Notes under the pieces: generated by a model
Database searches by the model: none
The model's input: only the letters and a program-made list of their open reading frames with translations
Told to the model about the DNA's origin: nothing
In this document: piece by piece, positions 22,621 to 33,946 of the stretch
Position numbering within the stretch: position 1 is the stretch's first letter
Layout: the number at the start of each line of letters is the position of its first letter
NCBI RefSeq assembly: GCF_020921035.1
Contig: NC_063155.1
Location: 29,753,294-29,817,293, forward strand
Source: Rhodamnia argentea
Lineage: Eukaryota > Streptophyta > Magnoliopsida > Myrtales > Myrtaceae
Direction: 5' to 3'
DNA length: 64,000 bases
Program-made: the position numbers and the translations under genes

Positions 22621-23380
22621 AGGACCAAACTAGCCAAATTAAAAAATTTAGGACTGACTTGGTATCCTTCCAATATATATATGATTGATTGGATAACTTT
22701 CCCCCATATTTAGTAAATGCCTATGAGTAAACACCTATTATACATAGTAGCGATCAAATTAATATGTTCATCGAATTTAGTCATGAAATTCAACACGAAG
22801 CCTATGCGTAAACTAAGATGTAATTTAGTCAGAAACGCATATCTATCCCCACATGGTCTTCTCTTCCCACAAACTTAGGTGTGGATCAAGTTGAGTTTGA
22901 TCCTCAGAAGCATTTATGAAGTGTTAGGCTAAATTTTCCAGCATGAAGACTTCTTTTACATTCAATTTCGGTGAACCGTTCGCAAGAAATTAGTAAAGCT
23001 TAGGGGTGAATTTCCGGCCGATTACGGCCTGCGGATCTTCTAAAGCTCCATGTAACGATTCCTTTTAAGTTTAAAGTTGGTTTTCAATCAGTCGGTCGAA
23101 TTGCTCGTATCATTTGGATTCCAATCGGCTTTTGTGTTGAATACTAAAATCTCTCGCTTCTTCTCCATGTGTTATTGTGGCGTGAGGCGATGCGAGCGGC
23201 GCGATTTATGAGTTTGACTAATGAACAAGTGAATGTCAAGTAAATTATTCTTGTTTTATTTTTTTGGTCGAAAAGTAAATTATTCTTGTCAGTGAAGTCC
23301 ATTTTGGGTGGGTAGAATATGAATACGCTGTAGTTGGGTAAATATCTAAGCACGTTTAAGTTATAATCAAAAGCCTAATT
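22621..23380. other. Intergenic part of older unit II, copy A
   Basis: Aligned with 15615-16240 of unit I. No gene is supported. Confidence 0.5.
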
Positions 23381-23930
23381 ATGATGATAATGACCTCATC
23401 AGAGCTTCCATTCCTCAAAATGATATTACCCTTTTCTACAAAATGAAATATCGTGATGTAGGAAAATACATTTGACATCTAATGTGGTAAATTCAAACCA
23501 ATTAAATGGTAAAACAAATGTGCAACTCCCCGGGATGCACTAAATTCTTGATCGATTGATTGGGTCAAATTGAAATATGGTCTTGACCGATGAAGTCAAA
23601 TTGAATTACTTTTTGCACTAAACCCTCATTAAGATTTTACTGGTAAATGTGAAGATGGTGACTCACATGGTGACTGGGGCACGAGGAAGTGGGTCCATAT
23701 CTTTCGTTCTTAAATTAAGGTTTTCCTAAAGCTTGAAATTCCGCTCGGACTCGCGAGTCTTCTACAAAGTAGCTTTTTCTAGGCTATTGACATTTGCCAT
23801 TGCGCAATGATCGAGTAATACAGAAGTTTAATGAAGCAAAACAAACGCTCTCTTTTGGCATCTCATTCCCCAAAAAAATATAACAAATTTGTATAGGGTC
23901 TATCCAATCACTTATAATTTAAGGATTCAT

Positions 23931-24165
23931 TTGTTTCATGGAAAATGAATGATTTAGAAAAAAAAAATTTAGAAATTGATCGATTATATCACTTGTAAAA
24001 ATGAATGAACGAAAAAATATTTTCATCGTTCACGAAAATATTTAGACATAAAATTATTTTCAGATAATGAAAACATTTTTCATTAGCTAATTATTTCGAG
24101 CGATAAAGCGATTATTTTCAGGAATTTTTTTTTCAAATAATTCATTTTCCAAGTGTGAAAGAGTT
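23931..24165. mobile_element. MITE-like fragment, copy A
   Basis: It starts near ATTCATTTGTTTCATGG and ends near TTCATTTTCCAAGTGTG, AT-rich with imperfect inverted ends; same style as 9876-10093. Copy B equivalent is about 61735-61975. Confidence 0.5.
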
Positions 24166-24574
24166 CTCAAAAAACTCGTCAAACACATTGACTATCTTCT
24201 TCATCGTTTGCAGAGAGAAGCCAAACCTCCCTATGTGACTGTGAGATAATAGTGGCAGAGTACGAATAATTCATCGTAGATTGGCGAGTCAAATTTGCAT
24301 GTCGTTCATTAATTTAAATTAGAGGCGTTTCTTTCAGATTCGCCACTCAACTATATGGGCATCGATGTGCGAAGAGACGATGCTAGTCTTGGCCCCCGCA
24401 AATCACGAATAGATATAACGAAACAAGAAATTTTCAGCTGTAAATTCCCTTCGCAGAGTTCAGGTTTAGGCAAGTGCCTTCAACGTCCCTTATTGTGTAT
24501 GATCCTGAAGTGCTTCTAACTCAATTTTGTACAAGAGGAGGAAAAACAAACATGATTTATGGCCGCGACACTGC

Positions 24575-25360
24575 GTTTATTGGGGGGAAATTTTCATAAT
24601 AAAGGAAAATACTTTCGGGGAATCATTTTTCAGAAAAATGGCTATTTTCTTTTGTTTGGTGATACTCGATTGAAAACATTTTACGGTGTTTGGATATCAT
24701 TTGAAAAATAATTTCAATCTCATGACTTCAGTTTAGCTAAAAGAAAATTCAAAATTTTAAATTTTTATTATTATTTTTTTTCTTTTTCCTTCTTGCTCCA
24801 TGGGTCATCGGGCCTTGGCGATCGTCCACATGAGGTCGTGCCTCACTCCTAGCGAGGCTTGCGAGCTCGAGCTCCGTTGTGATTTGGTAAGCTCGAGCCT
24901 CACCAATTAGTGGTGATCAATGCCCAGTCCAACCGAATTCACGAGCAGTCCAATCATTAGTAATTAGTCCCGTGCGGTCGTTCATGTTCCCCCCGGAATT
25001 AGGAACCAGACTAATCGTAACCGGTTTCAATTTTATGAAATCGGGAATCGACTTGACTTGACAGGTCCAATCGGTTCCCAATTTGGTCGATCCATTATAC
25101 TCAGCCCTATCGCCGGCCTCAAGCGAGCTCTAGCTCGCTAGATATGGCGAGGCTAGGCTCAACCTCATGTGGCTGTTGCCAAGGCCCGGTAACCAGCTGA
25201 GCAAGAAAGAAAAAAGAAAAAAGAAAAATATAACATTAAAAAATTTGAGATTAGCAATTGCGGAAAGTGTTTTCATTTCTTTAGATTCAGCAATTCATTT
25301 ATCTAATTTTATACATTAATTTTTCATTGACTAAGTCATTTTCGACGAACCAAATAGGAG
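24575..25360. mobile_element. Composite AT-rich element with GC-rich centre, copy A
   Basis: AT-rich outer parts (GGTGTTTGGATATCATTTG; GCGGAAAGTGTTTTCATTTC) surround a centre with CGAGCTC-rich text and a poorly matching palindrome (GAGGTCGTGCC... CTCACTCCTAGCGAGG). Probably a degraded DNA transposon. No gene. Confidence 0.4.
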
Positions 25361-25367
25361 AAAGTCC

Positions 25368-25980
25368 TCAAATATAATCCTAAAAGGCATTTTTATTACC
25401 AAAAAAATCCTAAAACAATTACAATTTTGTCAATTTAGTCTAAAATATTTTTTTTGTCAATGAGTCCTAAATCATTTTGTATTTGTGCCAATTCGGTGCA
25501 TCCAATCAATTTTGGCCGAAAATCATTGAAGTGGCATGATCAGCATTGATATGAATAATTTTTAATAATTTTTTGATATTTTTTGATATTTTTTGAAATG
25601 TTTACTCTTGTATTTTATATTATTCTTTTTTTTTTTTTTTTTGCTTTCTCTTTCTTTCTTTTTTCTTTTTTCTGGTGGATGAAGAAGAAAGGAAAGAGAA
25701 AAATAAGAAAAGAAAAGAAAAAATACATAAAAAAATACAAGAGAAAACAAAAAAATTATCAAAATATCATTAAAAATTATTTATGTCGGCATCGGTCATG
25801 CCACATTAGTGATTTCTGATCAAAATTGATCAAATGGACTGAATTGGCATAAATGCAAAAGATTTAAAATTCAATTGATAAAAAATAAAACTGAATTGGC
25901 ATAACTATTTATGTCGGCATCGGTCATGCCACATTAAAACTGAATTGACATAATTATAATAAATTAAGTATTTGGTGGAT
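25368..25980. mobile_element. Mutator-like TIR element with low-complexity centre, copy A
   Basis: The left arm (AGTCCTCAAATATAATCC, CAATTTTGGCCGAAAATC) and right arm (CAAAATTGATCAAATGGACT, AACTGAATTGGCATAA) are inverted. The centre (25620-25780) is a T-rich then A/G-rich run. The motif TATTTATGTCGGCATCGG occurs twice at the right end. Copy B 63170-63770 is alike. Confidence 0.65.
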
Positions 25981-27060
25981 AATTTCCTCCAAACTGAGCG
26001 GCCCTACATTTGCATTTTCCGTATGATTGAAAAAAAATGTGTGGAGTTCTTGGCATTTTTATGTAGCGGGCCGTGGAAAGTGATCTCCTTTTCTTTGTCT
26101 GACACAACGTCACCTTACTCAAAGTCCTTTCTTTGACTTTAGTTGCCTGTTGAACACAGCATTTGACCCGAAGTTCAACGAGTCTCATCTTTGGCCTATT
26201 TACATGTTCAGACCGGCTGCTTTTGGGCAAGAAATCTGGGAAATTTTTTCTTGTCTTTACTGCTGATTCCAAAATGACCCGCGCCGCCCCGAGCCACATC
26301 ACATGTTAGATTCATGTCCATATAGAAACTGAAATTCAGTTTAAGAATTCTGAGATGGGTCTGGTGAAATCGTGTGCTGTTAAACACGACCCGATTTTCG
26401 CCACAAATTCTGCACAACTTGTGTGTATTGGATGCTTGTAAGAAAAAAAAAGCAAGATGTCCCAAGAGAGAAGAATGAAATCTTTCATTGAAGTCGAGTC
26501 GATCTTGTTTGCCGACGGACTTTAACTGTGGACTCTCCAGTTTCTATTGATTCATTTGATTCTCCAAGTCGTAACTCTATTAGACCGGATTGTTTCACAC
26601 TTTTATAACTCGACAGAGAATTCGATAAATGTAAAAATTCGAATCTGCACCATCAAATCTGACGAGATTCACGTAGAATTGACCTGGATTATCGCTTACC
26701 TGCACATGGATTGTTTCATCATTGTTCGCATTCTGCATCAATCCCTGTAAAATAATCGATCCAAAAAATGACAAGAAAAAAACAGGTTCCAATTAAATTA
26801 GAATAAGAACATTCGTATTCAGTTGCCCCTGAAGTCGTCACCAGAGACGTTATTGATCAGATGGACACATCCCCAGTACGTTCAAGAAGGAAAAAGAAGA
26901 AGAACAAGAAGCAACCTCAAATGCGTTCTCTTTTTCTCCTCCTTCTAAAAATCTTCACGGTGACGAAATGTTGACCGACAATTTCAACCGTCTCCCGCGC
27001 ACGTCTGTGCATTCAGACCGCCAAGTCCTCTCAACGTCATATGTTCAAGCACTCCTTCCA
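25981..27060. other. Intergenic stretch
   Basis: No coding segment can be supported; a few open frames of 60-110 codons have no recognisable motif. Copy B runs out at 26213. Confidence 0.45.
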
Positions 27061-27660
27061 CCTAAACAGCCCCCTAACTTTAGGTTCAATCTCAAATTTA
27101 CCCCAAATTTTCTTTGGCTCAAAAAAAAAAAAATCTCAACTTTAGGTCTAGTCCCAAATATGTCCAGAACCTTTTTTGTCTCAGAAAAAACTCCAAACTT
27201 TAGGTCTAATCTCGAATCTACCCCTAACTTTTTTTTCTGTCCAAGAGAAAAATCACGAATTTTTGCTCTAATATCAAATTTCTCCTCATTGGCCTTTTGT
27301 CCATAAATCATCGTTAGTCGTCCCTGATTTTCATATCCTAGCACGGTTTTATTTTGGAGAATTTCAATAATTTTTATCGGGATGGATTTGTTATCCATGT
27401 GAAAATGCCGTATCGGTCTGTACCTATCGCTTCATTAGTTTGCTAATGTGGATATTTTATCCAAGTGAAAATTCCACGTCAAGTTGGGCAAAAAAAAAAA
27501 CCAATGGCAGTTTTGGGATTGGATCTAACGTTCATTTTTTTTTTCTGAGATAAAAAAAAAATTGGGCGTAGATTGGGACTGAACCTAAGTCGAAGGCTTT
27601 TTGAGACCAGAAAAGATTGAGATAAAATTGGGATTGGATCTAGAGTCAGTTTTTTTGTTT
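27061..27660. mobile_element. Inverted-repeat element upstream of carbonic anhydrase
   Basis: The left part repeats a CTAACTTTAGG... AATCTCAAATTTACCCC motif three times (27076, 27140, 27200). The right part carries its reverse complement (ATTGGGATTGGATCTA, GATTGGGACTGAACCTAA). This is the same style as the Mutator-like element at 10635 but a different family. Ends were not resolved. Confidence 0.55.
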
Positions 27661-27718
27661 TTTACGGAATTCGTCCCCTTACGCTGTGACGAGTTTTCCA
27701 TTTCACCCTTTTGAGTCC

Positions 27719-27726
27719 TATATAAA
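27719..27726 (+). promoter_or_regulatory. TATA box of alpha-carbonic anhydrase gene
   Basis: TATATAAA, 55-62 bases before the ATG at 27781. It lies about 60 bases after the end of the upstream inverted-repeat element, so the core promoter borders transposon DNA. Confidence 0.75.
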
Positions 27727-27780
27727 GAAGCATTACTCCCGCATCGGAGGACACGCAGCATTACAAAAAGAAGAGAAAAG

Positions 27781-29312
27781 ATGAAACTCTTGGTGCTTTG
27801 CGCTATCTCCCTCGTTCTTGCTCTTCATGCTGGTCTCGCAGCATCAGAAGAAGTTGGTGGGTGTCGGCCTGCAAAAGCGGGCGGAAACTTACTTAGGCTT
27901 CAACTCTTGCTCAGTTTTATGACTTGTGTAGCGTAATGCGGGTTTTAGTTACATTCGGTGTCTTTTATGTTTGCAGAGGACGAGAGCGAATTCAACTACG
28001 ATGCGGGGAGCAAGAGAGGTCCGGCTAGGTGGGGAGACATCAGGAAGGAATGGGGGATGTGCAGGAATGGATCGATGCAGTCGCCAGTCGATCTCTCAAG
28101 CGAGAAGGTTCAAGTGGTGGCCCATTTGGGAAGACTGAACAGGAGCTATGAAGCCTCCAATGCCACGCTTAAGAACAGGGGACATGACATCATGGTAGGA
28201 CTAGGCTCACTGTCACCATGTTCCATTTCTGTTTTGAGTTTGATCAAAGAGCAAGAAAGGCTTCGAAGCCTTTTTTGATCTGCAACCATAAAATGTTAAT
28301 GTTATGGTGACATTCTTCAAAAGACAAGTTTCATGGATGGGACCATGATGAGCATGGCTTGTTCTGTGAGTTTATGCAGTTGAGGTGGGAAGGAGGTGCA
28401 GGATCCATTTATGTGAACGGAACCCAGTATTTGCTGAAGCAATGCCATTGGCACTCGCCCTCCGAGCATGCCGTTAATGGCAGAAGGTGGTCTCTTCTCT
28501 TCTTTCTTCCACTAATTGGCCACTATTCCTTTACAAAGGTCAAAGACACCCATGATTGCATAACTGCGGAAAGTTCAAACTTTTTTCTCACTAACTCAAT
28601 TCACAGGTTCGATCTTGAGCTACACATGGTTCACGAAAGCCCCAAAGGCGAAGTTGCTGTGATAGGAGCCATGTACAAGTTGGGCCAACCCGATACTTTC
28701 CTGTCATCGGTAGGCTCAGGATCTTCTTGTTGTCGAATTCAGTACTTGGTTTCGCGTTCAAAACAAAAAACAAACTCTTACCATAATCTCTTAATATGTA
28801 GATGGCGAACCATGTAGAATGGATCTCTGGTACCCATGAAGTCCAGAGAGCCATCGGTATAGTGAACCCGAACCGCATAAAGATTGGATGCAGGAAGTAC
28901 TACAGATACGTGGGCTCTCTTACGGTGCCTCCCTGCACTCAAAATGTTATCTGGACCATTGTTCAAAAGGTTTGCAGTTTCATTTTCTTTTACTCGAGAT
29001 TTTGGTTCTTGGGGTGGAAATATTTATACATGTTCATGACATTTTCTTCTGTTTTGTTGTGTCATCAGGTGAGAACTGTTTCAAGAAAGCAAGTGAAGTT
29101 ACTGCGTGAAGCTGTCCACGACGTGAGTTTCTTCTGTCTTCATCTAACTTTCCAAATATAAGCAACAAGGCTGAATTCTTGTGGAAGCAACGATTTATTT
29201 GTTGCTTTTGCAGGACTCTGAATTCAACGCCAGGCCATTGCAACCCATGAACAGGCGGCCAGTGCAGCTATTTAGTCCAACCGACAGCAAACTAGAAAGC
29301 GAGAATCCGTGA
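27781..29312 (+). CDS. Alpha-carbonic anhydrase, seven exons
   Basis: Predicted exons: 27781-27856, 27977-28194, 28380-28486, 28607-28709, 28802-28969, 29069-29122 and 29214-29312. All introns are GT..AG and the frame stays open to a 274-residue protein, the usual family size. It catalyses CO2 hydration to bicarbonate. Residues 1-20 form a signal peptide. Zinc ligands are His121 and His123 (CHWHSPSEH) and His140 (LELHMVH); Glu127 and the SLTVPPC segment are present. Cys54 and Cys213 are placed for the conserved disulfide. The asparagine sites fit a secreted or endomembrane protein. No frame break was found. It is the only clearly intact multi-exon gene here, and lies outside the part of the duplication visible in copy B. 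Confidence 0.93.
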
Positions 29313-30041
29313 TTTCGCTGTTTACGCCCTCACTAGTGGACGACACAGAGCTTTCAGTGACAGCATGATGTAATTGACGGAGGATAAAATAGTTGCAGAA
29401 ATTGGTTAATGGATTCTTAATCATATATGAGAGTGACCGGAGATCTTGTTCCCCTAGTGTATGCTCATAGGTTTCTCGGTTTATCATTACCCCCAGTTAC
29501 CATGATCCGGATTACCACTCTGATTTCATGACAGTTATATGCTCTAGAGATAAGAAAAGAACCTGCAGGCTTCTACTGCAATGATGGAGCGAGAAAGAGT
29601 TAATTGAGGATTAAAATTTGGTAGCATACTAATGAAGATCCACACTAAATCGCCGGTCATGTGTTCTCCCGATTACATGGTAATCTCAATAGTTCTGATC
29701 CTAATACAGCATAAACAATTTAACTTCTACAGGGCAGGTTTAGACAAATAACCTGTACATGTACATAACCATTGATAGACAGAACAGTGCAACTACTTGA
29801 ATGAAACATCAACGGAATAGCGAAACATCAGAAAACTAACTGCATTTCGCGAAGAACAAAATTTGAACGCGGATATGGTGCTTAGCTACTTAACCTTAGT
29901 CAAGTCTCTAATATTGTACTTTTATCTCCCAATTGACAATTTATACAGCACTTACAGTTAAACTTACTAATGAATATATCGTGGAAATGAGACATATTGC
30001 GCACCTGGACTTTAAGATCAGAATGTGCACGCTGTCTACGA
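29313..30041. other. Gap between carbonic anhydrase and LysM-kinase remnant
   Basis: The 3' flank of the carbonic anhydrase, then AT-rich DNA. Nothing further is recognised. Confidence 0.5.
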
Positions 30042-31466
30042 TCAGACCATCCTCACAAGCACTTTCATCACATCGTCCATGGACGGCCTATGCAGGGGGT
30101 CATCTTCCACACAAGCCTTGGCCAAAACTGCTAAGCACAAGGCCTCGGTGAGCGAATAATCGTCCTTCAGACACGGATCCATGAAGCCCCTCAGTTGCTC
30201 GAAACACCCGCCTTCGTTCCCTCCCCCTGCCAAAAACCTGATGGACTCCTTCAACTGTTTGCCGTCGATGTCCTCTAGACCCGAAATCAGCTCTAGCAAG
30301 ATCACTCCGAAAGCGAAAACATCCACTTTCTCAGAGACCGATCTGTTTAGCATGTGCTCCGGTGTGATCCATCCATTGAAACTTATCGAAGTGTCGCCGT
30401 CGTTTCCTTTCGAGGAGGCAATAGGAGTAGTCAGGGCTATGTTCCCTAGCTTCGCTCTCCAGTTGGACACGATGAAAATGTTCCTACTATTCACATTCAT
30501 GTGAAGATAAGAAGGAAATATGCAGTGATGTAGATAATGAAGCCCTGTTGCAACGGCAAAAGCGATTTGGGTCCGGCGGTGCCAACGGAGAGTGTTTCCC
30601 TGCCAAGACAAGCAGTCCCTTAAGCTTCCATTGCTCAAGTACTCAAAGAGTAGGTATGACTGAGAATCATCACTTGTTTCGTCGTAACAGATGCCAAGCA
30701 AAGTCAAGATATTGATGTGGTTGATCTTGGAGTGCAAGTCGATGACCCGATGGGTCTCTTTGAGGTTGCTTCCTTTGATCATCACTTCGACAGTATCAAT
30801 CAACCCCTTGTAGACTCATCTGTCTATCCTGGTGTCTTCACTAAAATTCCTGGTCGCCTTCCTGAGCTCCTCGATGCTGTGTTGGTTCAATGAGTATTTG
30901 ATCCCGACGAGAAGATCTGGGGACAAACAGGACGTCCCGGAGCTTCTACCCGTTTGGGGCGACCTCAGAGAGCTTAGCGTGGACAAATACGAGAACTGTG
31001 AGCTTCTTGTGTTGAAAGACTGCAATTTCTGGCCTTTCCATCTCTTCAAGGCTTTCAAGTACAGACCACAAGCAATCAACGCTACAAGTGCTAATGACAG
31101 GCCAACCGCGCACCCTGCAATATACAAGTTCCTGAGTTGCCCACTATCTGTCGCATTCTCCACCGGAACCGTAGGAAGAAAACCTGGAGAGGGAGGCGGC
31201 GAATATGGTGATGTGAAAGGGAGAGACGGTTCTTTTGTTAAAGGGACAACAATCGTGGTGTTCGTATAAACTGTTGACCTGTAGTCTAGATGGTTAGCTG
31301 CCCAAATGTCACTAGCGAGAACGCCGAATTTCTGCGCAACTTTATTAATGTTGTCTCCTTCCATAATGGCGTATGTCACCAGGGACTGTACTGTTCCTTT
31401 GCTTAGGGAAAGATTACCAGGACAAGCGCATTTCAGGGGCACGACAAGCTCGGACCCGGCTTTCGT
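30042..31466 (-). pseudogene. LysM receptor-like pseudokinase remnant (LYK4/5-type)
   Basis: Read on the reverse strand in two frame-matched parts, 31442-30816 and 30803-30042, separated only by an in-frame TGA (RIDR-stop-VYKG). Order: end of the ectodomain (PLKCACPGN), third LysM (ITYAIMEGD-type, NKVAQKFGVLASDIW), a Pro-rich linker, a transmembrane helix (LYIAGCAVGLSLALVALIAC), a juxtamembrane segment (LRKATRNFSED) and a kinase-like domain to its end. The VAIK lysine is kept (VMIKG). The HRD loop reads HMNVNSRN and the DFG position reads LGN, so it is a pseudokinase, as in LYK4/LYK5. Signal peptide and LysM1/2 are missing: similarity stops at 31466, where a GC-rich repeat begins. Probably not functional, because of the stop and the missing N-terminus. 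Confidence 0.88.
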
Positions 31467-31838
31467 GGGTGGCGACCGATGGAGGTCGACAACGGCAGTG
31501 GTCGATGGTAGGGGATGGGAAGCGGTAGGCGGCGGTGGTAGCTGGCGGTAGAAGTCGGTGGAGACGGGCGTGGTCGAAAAGAGGATGAAAGCATAACGAA
31601 AAGAAGGTGTGATGAGAAGTATTTCTTGATTATTATTTTTGGTCCATAAAGTGCTTCTTGAATTGAGATGTAATTTTTTTTTTAAATTCTCAAATTAAGA
31701 AAAAACAACTTCAAAAATAAAAATTCACATCAGAAGTATAAATTTTACAAAATGAATTTCTGCTTCCAAAGTTATATTATCAAATGATTTTTACTTTAGA
31801 AGTACTTCTTGAGCAGAAATTTACCTTTACCTCGAGAA
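31467..31838. mobile_element. GC-rich to AT-rich transposon fragment
   Basis: It begins with GGTGGCGACCG-type GGN-rich text. A later part (GTCGAAAAGAGGATG, GAGAAGTATTTCTTG, AGAAGTA-rich) recurs at about 33420-33560. Probably a non-autonomous hAT-like element; ends not resolved. It directly truncates the LysM-kinase remnant. Confidence 0.5.
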
Positions 31839-31843
31839 GTTAC

Positions 31844-32750
31844 TGTTAAAATATGTCTCGAGTTTGAGCGCGAAGCGAAAATCCGGATTTCGAAAATAAA
31901 TATATCTTGATCATGAAAGTTATCTTAAAGATTACAGATATTATTTCTGCAGTTGAAGATGCGATCGGGATTGGATAAAGTTTGTTTGAAATTTTTTGGG
32001 CTAATTCGGATGTGGAGTGAATTAGCAAAGTCCATATTGGACTTCGTATCTTGGAGTCTGACTTTAGTCAGAAAGCAAATTGACTTGTAGCAGAAGTCGG
32101 ATAAGGAAAGCCAACATGTGCCAGCCAAGAAAAAGGAAAATAAATAAAATAAAAAAAGGAATCTTGGACTTTGCACTTTCGTTGACCGAATTTTTAAGAT
32201 ATTGGATGTGGATTCTCTTCTGATTGAGGGGTCCAAGAAGTTAACAGTCTATATATAGATAATCAAGAGTCGGGGGATGTTGAACGCACAAAGTCTTGAA
32301 GTGCTGGTTTATGATTGAGTGCTTGGCAACGGTTTTCATCATGGGTTTTATTCGCAGAATTGCATTAAGAATTCAAGTGTTGAAACCGATTAAATCTTGA
32401 GGTTAGATTTGTGTAATTCTTTTGCGAGATTGAGAGATTGTGTAGAAACCGATTAAATCTTGAGATTAGATTTGTGTAATTCCTTTGCGAGATTGAGCGA
32501 TTATTTCGTTAGGAATTGAGGGTTAAATATTGTGTGCGTTCTTGGATGTAATTGGGGCTTGGGAAATATTGAGAGTGTTTGAGTAACTCGAGTGTGGTTT
32601 GTAATCTCCGATATCGCTTGATCTATAGTAAAATTCGTTATTGCTCTCCCCGTAGACGTAGGTTTCTATGACCGAACCACGTACATCCGGTGTTCGATTT
32701 ATTTTCTTGTTTTGTTTATTTATTGTTCGATCGCTTGATTCCGCACAACA
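31844..32750 (+). mobile_element. Solo LTR with perfect 5-bp target duplication
   Basis: 907 bp starting TGTTAAAATATGTC and ending CCGCACAACA, flanked by gttac on both sides (31839-31843 and 32751-32755). The TG...CA ends and 5-bp duplication are those of LTR retrotransposons; the inner part has been lost by recombination between LTRs. It contains an internal direct repeat of about 64 bases (copies starting with AAACCGATTAAATCTTGAG at 32382 and 32446). Remnants of the same family are at 22380-22620 and 10094-10375. Confidence 0.92.
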
Positions 32751-32755
32751 GTTAC

Positions 32756-33557
32756 TTTTTTGTCGGAGCGTCACTCATTCATCCTATTGCTAGGAAAGCA
32801 AGAAGGTAGATATTCCACACAACACCACCTTAACTCCGGCCAAAGTTGAAACCGAGCTAGGGTGCGCATGATAACACTTATGCTTCGGAAATTAACTTAT
32901 AATCAGAAGTTGATTTTTCAGCTTCTCCTCGGAATCAGAAGTTGATTTTTTTATTAATTCTGATTAGAGAAATTCGTTTGGTAGCAGTTGAAAATTTCTA
33001 CTTCTAAAACATTATTAATACAAAATATTCTATGAAAAATTATTATCGGCAGTCAAAAAATTTCTAATTCACTTTTGAACTTTTTAAATTTCTTTAAAAA
33101 TTATTTTTATTAATTTTACTCCCATGGCCGGAGATGGCGACTCGATGGCGGCGGTAGGCGCGGTGGTTGATGGTTGGCGGCAGTCGCGGGAGGCAAAGAT
33201 TAGCGGTTGGTGGCAATCGCGGCTGGCGACGGGTGGCAATGGGCGGCGGTCGTGGGCGGCAATGGGCAAAGGTCGGCAGTGGTTGGCCACCGGGGACGAT
33301 TGGTGGGCGGCGGCCGACGGAGGTCTGCAGTGGGTTGGGGTAGGCGATGGTCAGCAATTGGCGGTGGTCGTGGACGGCGGCTGGCGACGGATCGCGGTGG
33401 CGAAGGTTGACGGATATGGGTATGATCGAAAAGAGGGTGAGGCGAGAAGTATTTCTTGAGTTGAAGAAGTTATTTTTTTTTTACTTCTCAAATCGGGAGG
33501 AAAAATAACTTCAGAAGTGCAAATTCACTTCAGAAATCGAAAATTCTTTTAGAAGTA
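32756..33557. mobile_element. hAT-like non-autonomous transposon fragment
   Basis: It starts with AT-rich repeats (AATCAGAAGTTGATTTTTCAG, about 32905-32960), then a GC-rich GGCGGTGG-type part (33121-33420) and an AGAAGT-rich end. The open frames across the GC-rich part are low-complexity. The solo LTR sits beside it, possibly inside the same older element. Confidence 0.45.
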
Positions 33558-33946
33558 TTGGCAGATGCAAATTATGTCTCTTTAGATGGTTATGTTTGTT
33601 TAGAAAATGGTCAAGAAGACGTCCGTGATAAACGGAGCGACTCAGTTTACTTGATCTCCAATGTCTCAGCCATGGCAGGATGTCAAAATGTTACCTCTGC
33701 AGAGCGCAATTTCGTCCAAATTGATGGTATAAATTCAAAGGGAAAAAGGTATTGGAGTCCACTATATTTTACATCTGGTTCCTTTCCTTGGAGTGACAAT
33801 ATGATAAGCCTGCAGCATGTGTGGGTTATCGCGACAAATCGCCTTTAACCTTTATCATTTCTGTTTCTTTCACCAAGTGGATGTGTTGGTCTTTTGGCTG
33901 TTTTATCTATATATCTTCTCTAGATGTCAGTGACCTTGGCATGATG
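33558..33946 (+). pseudogene. Possible upstream exon of the MOM1-like locus, copy B side
   Basis: Open frame with VSLDGYVCLENGQED and NVTSAERNFVQID, acidic and Ser-rich like the next MOM1-like exons, ending before GTATTGG or a nearby donor at about 33757. It directly follows transposon DNA; no SNF2-like exon lies upstream before the LysM-kinase remnant. So the copy B locus lacks its 5' half. The link to MOM1 is inferred from position and composition. Confidence 0.4.

Larger units (their letters stand above)
18125..23870. repeat. Older duplicated block, unit II, copy A
   Basis: Partner of 14541-18004. It is longer because it holds a palindromic TRIM (18219-19066), two complete Mutator-like elements (19459-20149, 20563-21368), further arms (21720-22300) and an LTR remnant (22380-22620). 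No second kiwellin-like gene or remnant is seen in it. Confidence 0.85.
1..26213. repeat. Copy A of a ~34-kb direct duplication
   Basis: Every recognisable landmark here recurs in the same order and orientation in copy B: MOM1-like 3' part, LINE, exon array, LysM-kinase remnant, Mutator-like element, kiwellin-like gene, palindromic TRIM. The offset is 33946 bases at the left end. It changes to about 38660 after the Copia element present only in copy B, and to about 37790 after a deletion in copy B. Base 1 already aligns with base 33947, so the left breakpoint is outside the window. By eye the copies differ at well under 1% in some stretches (about one change in 400 bases near 15421-15830) and 1-3% in others. 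Confidence 0.97.

Noticed and set aside
26040..26465. Reverse-strand frames of 85-112 codons as a gene
   Set aside because: They overlap each other, have no recognisable motif, and no splice sites or start context support them.
33084..33459. Open frames of up to 111 codons rich in Gly, Arg and Trp on both strands
   Set aside because: The DNA is a GGN-rich repeat of a transposon fragment that recurs at 31467; no family motif.
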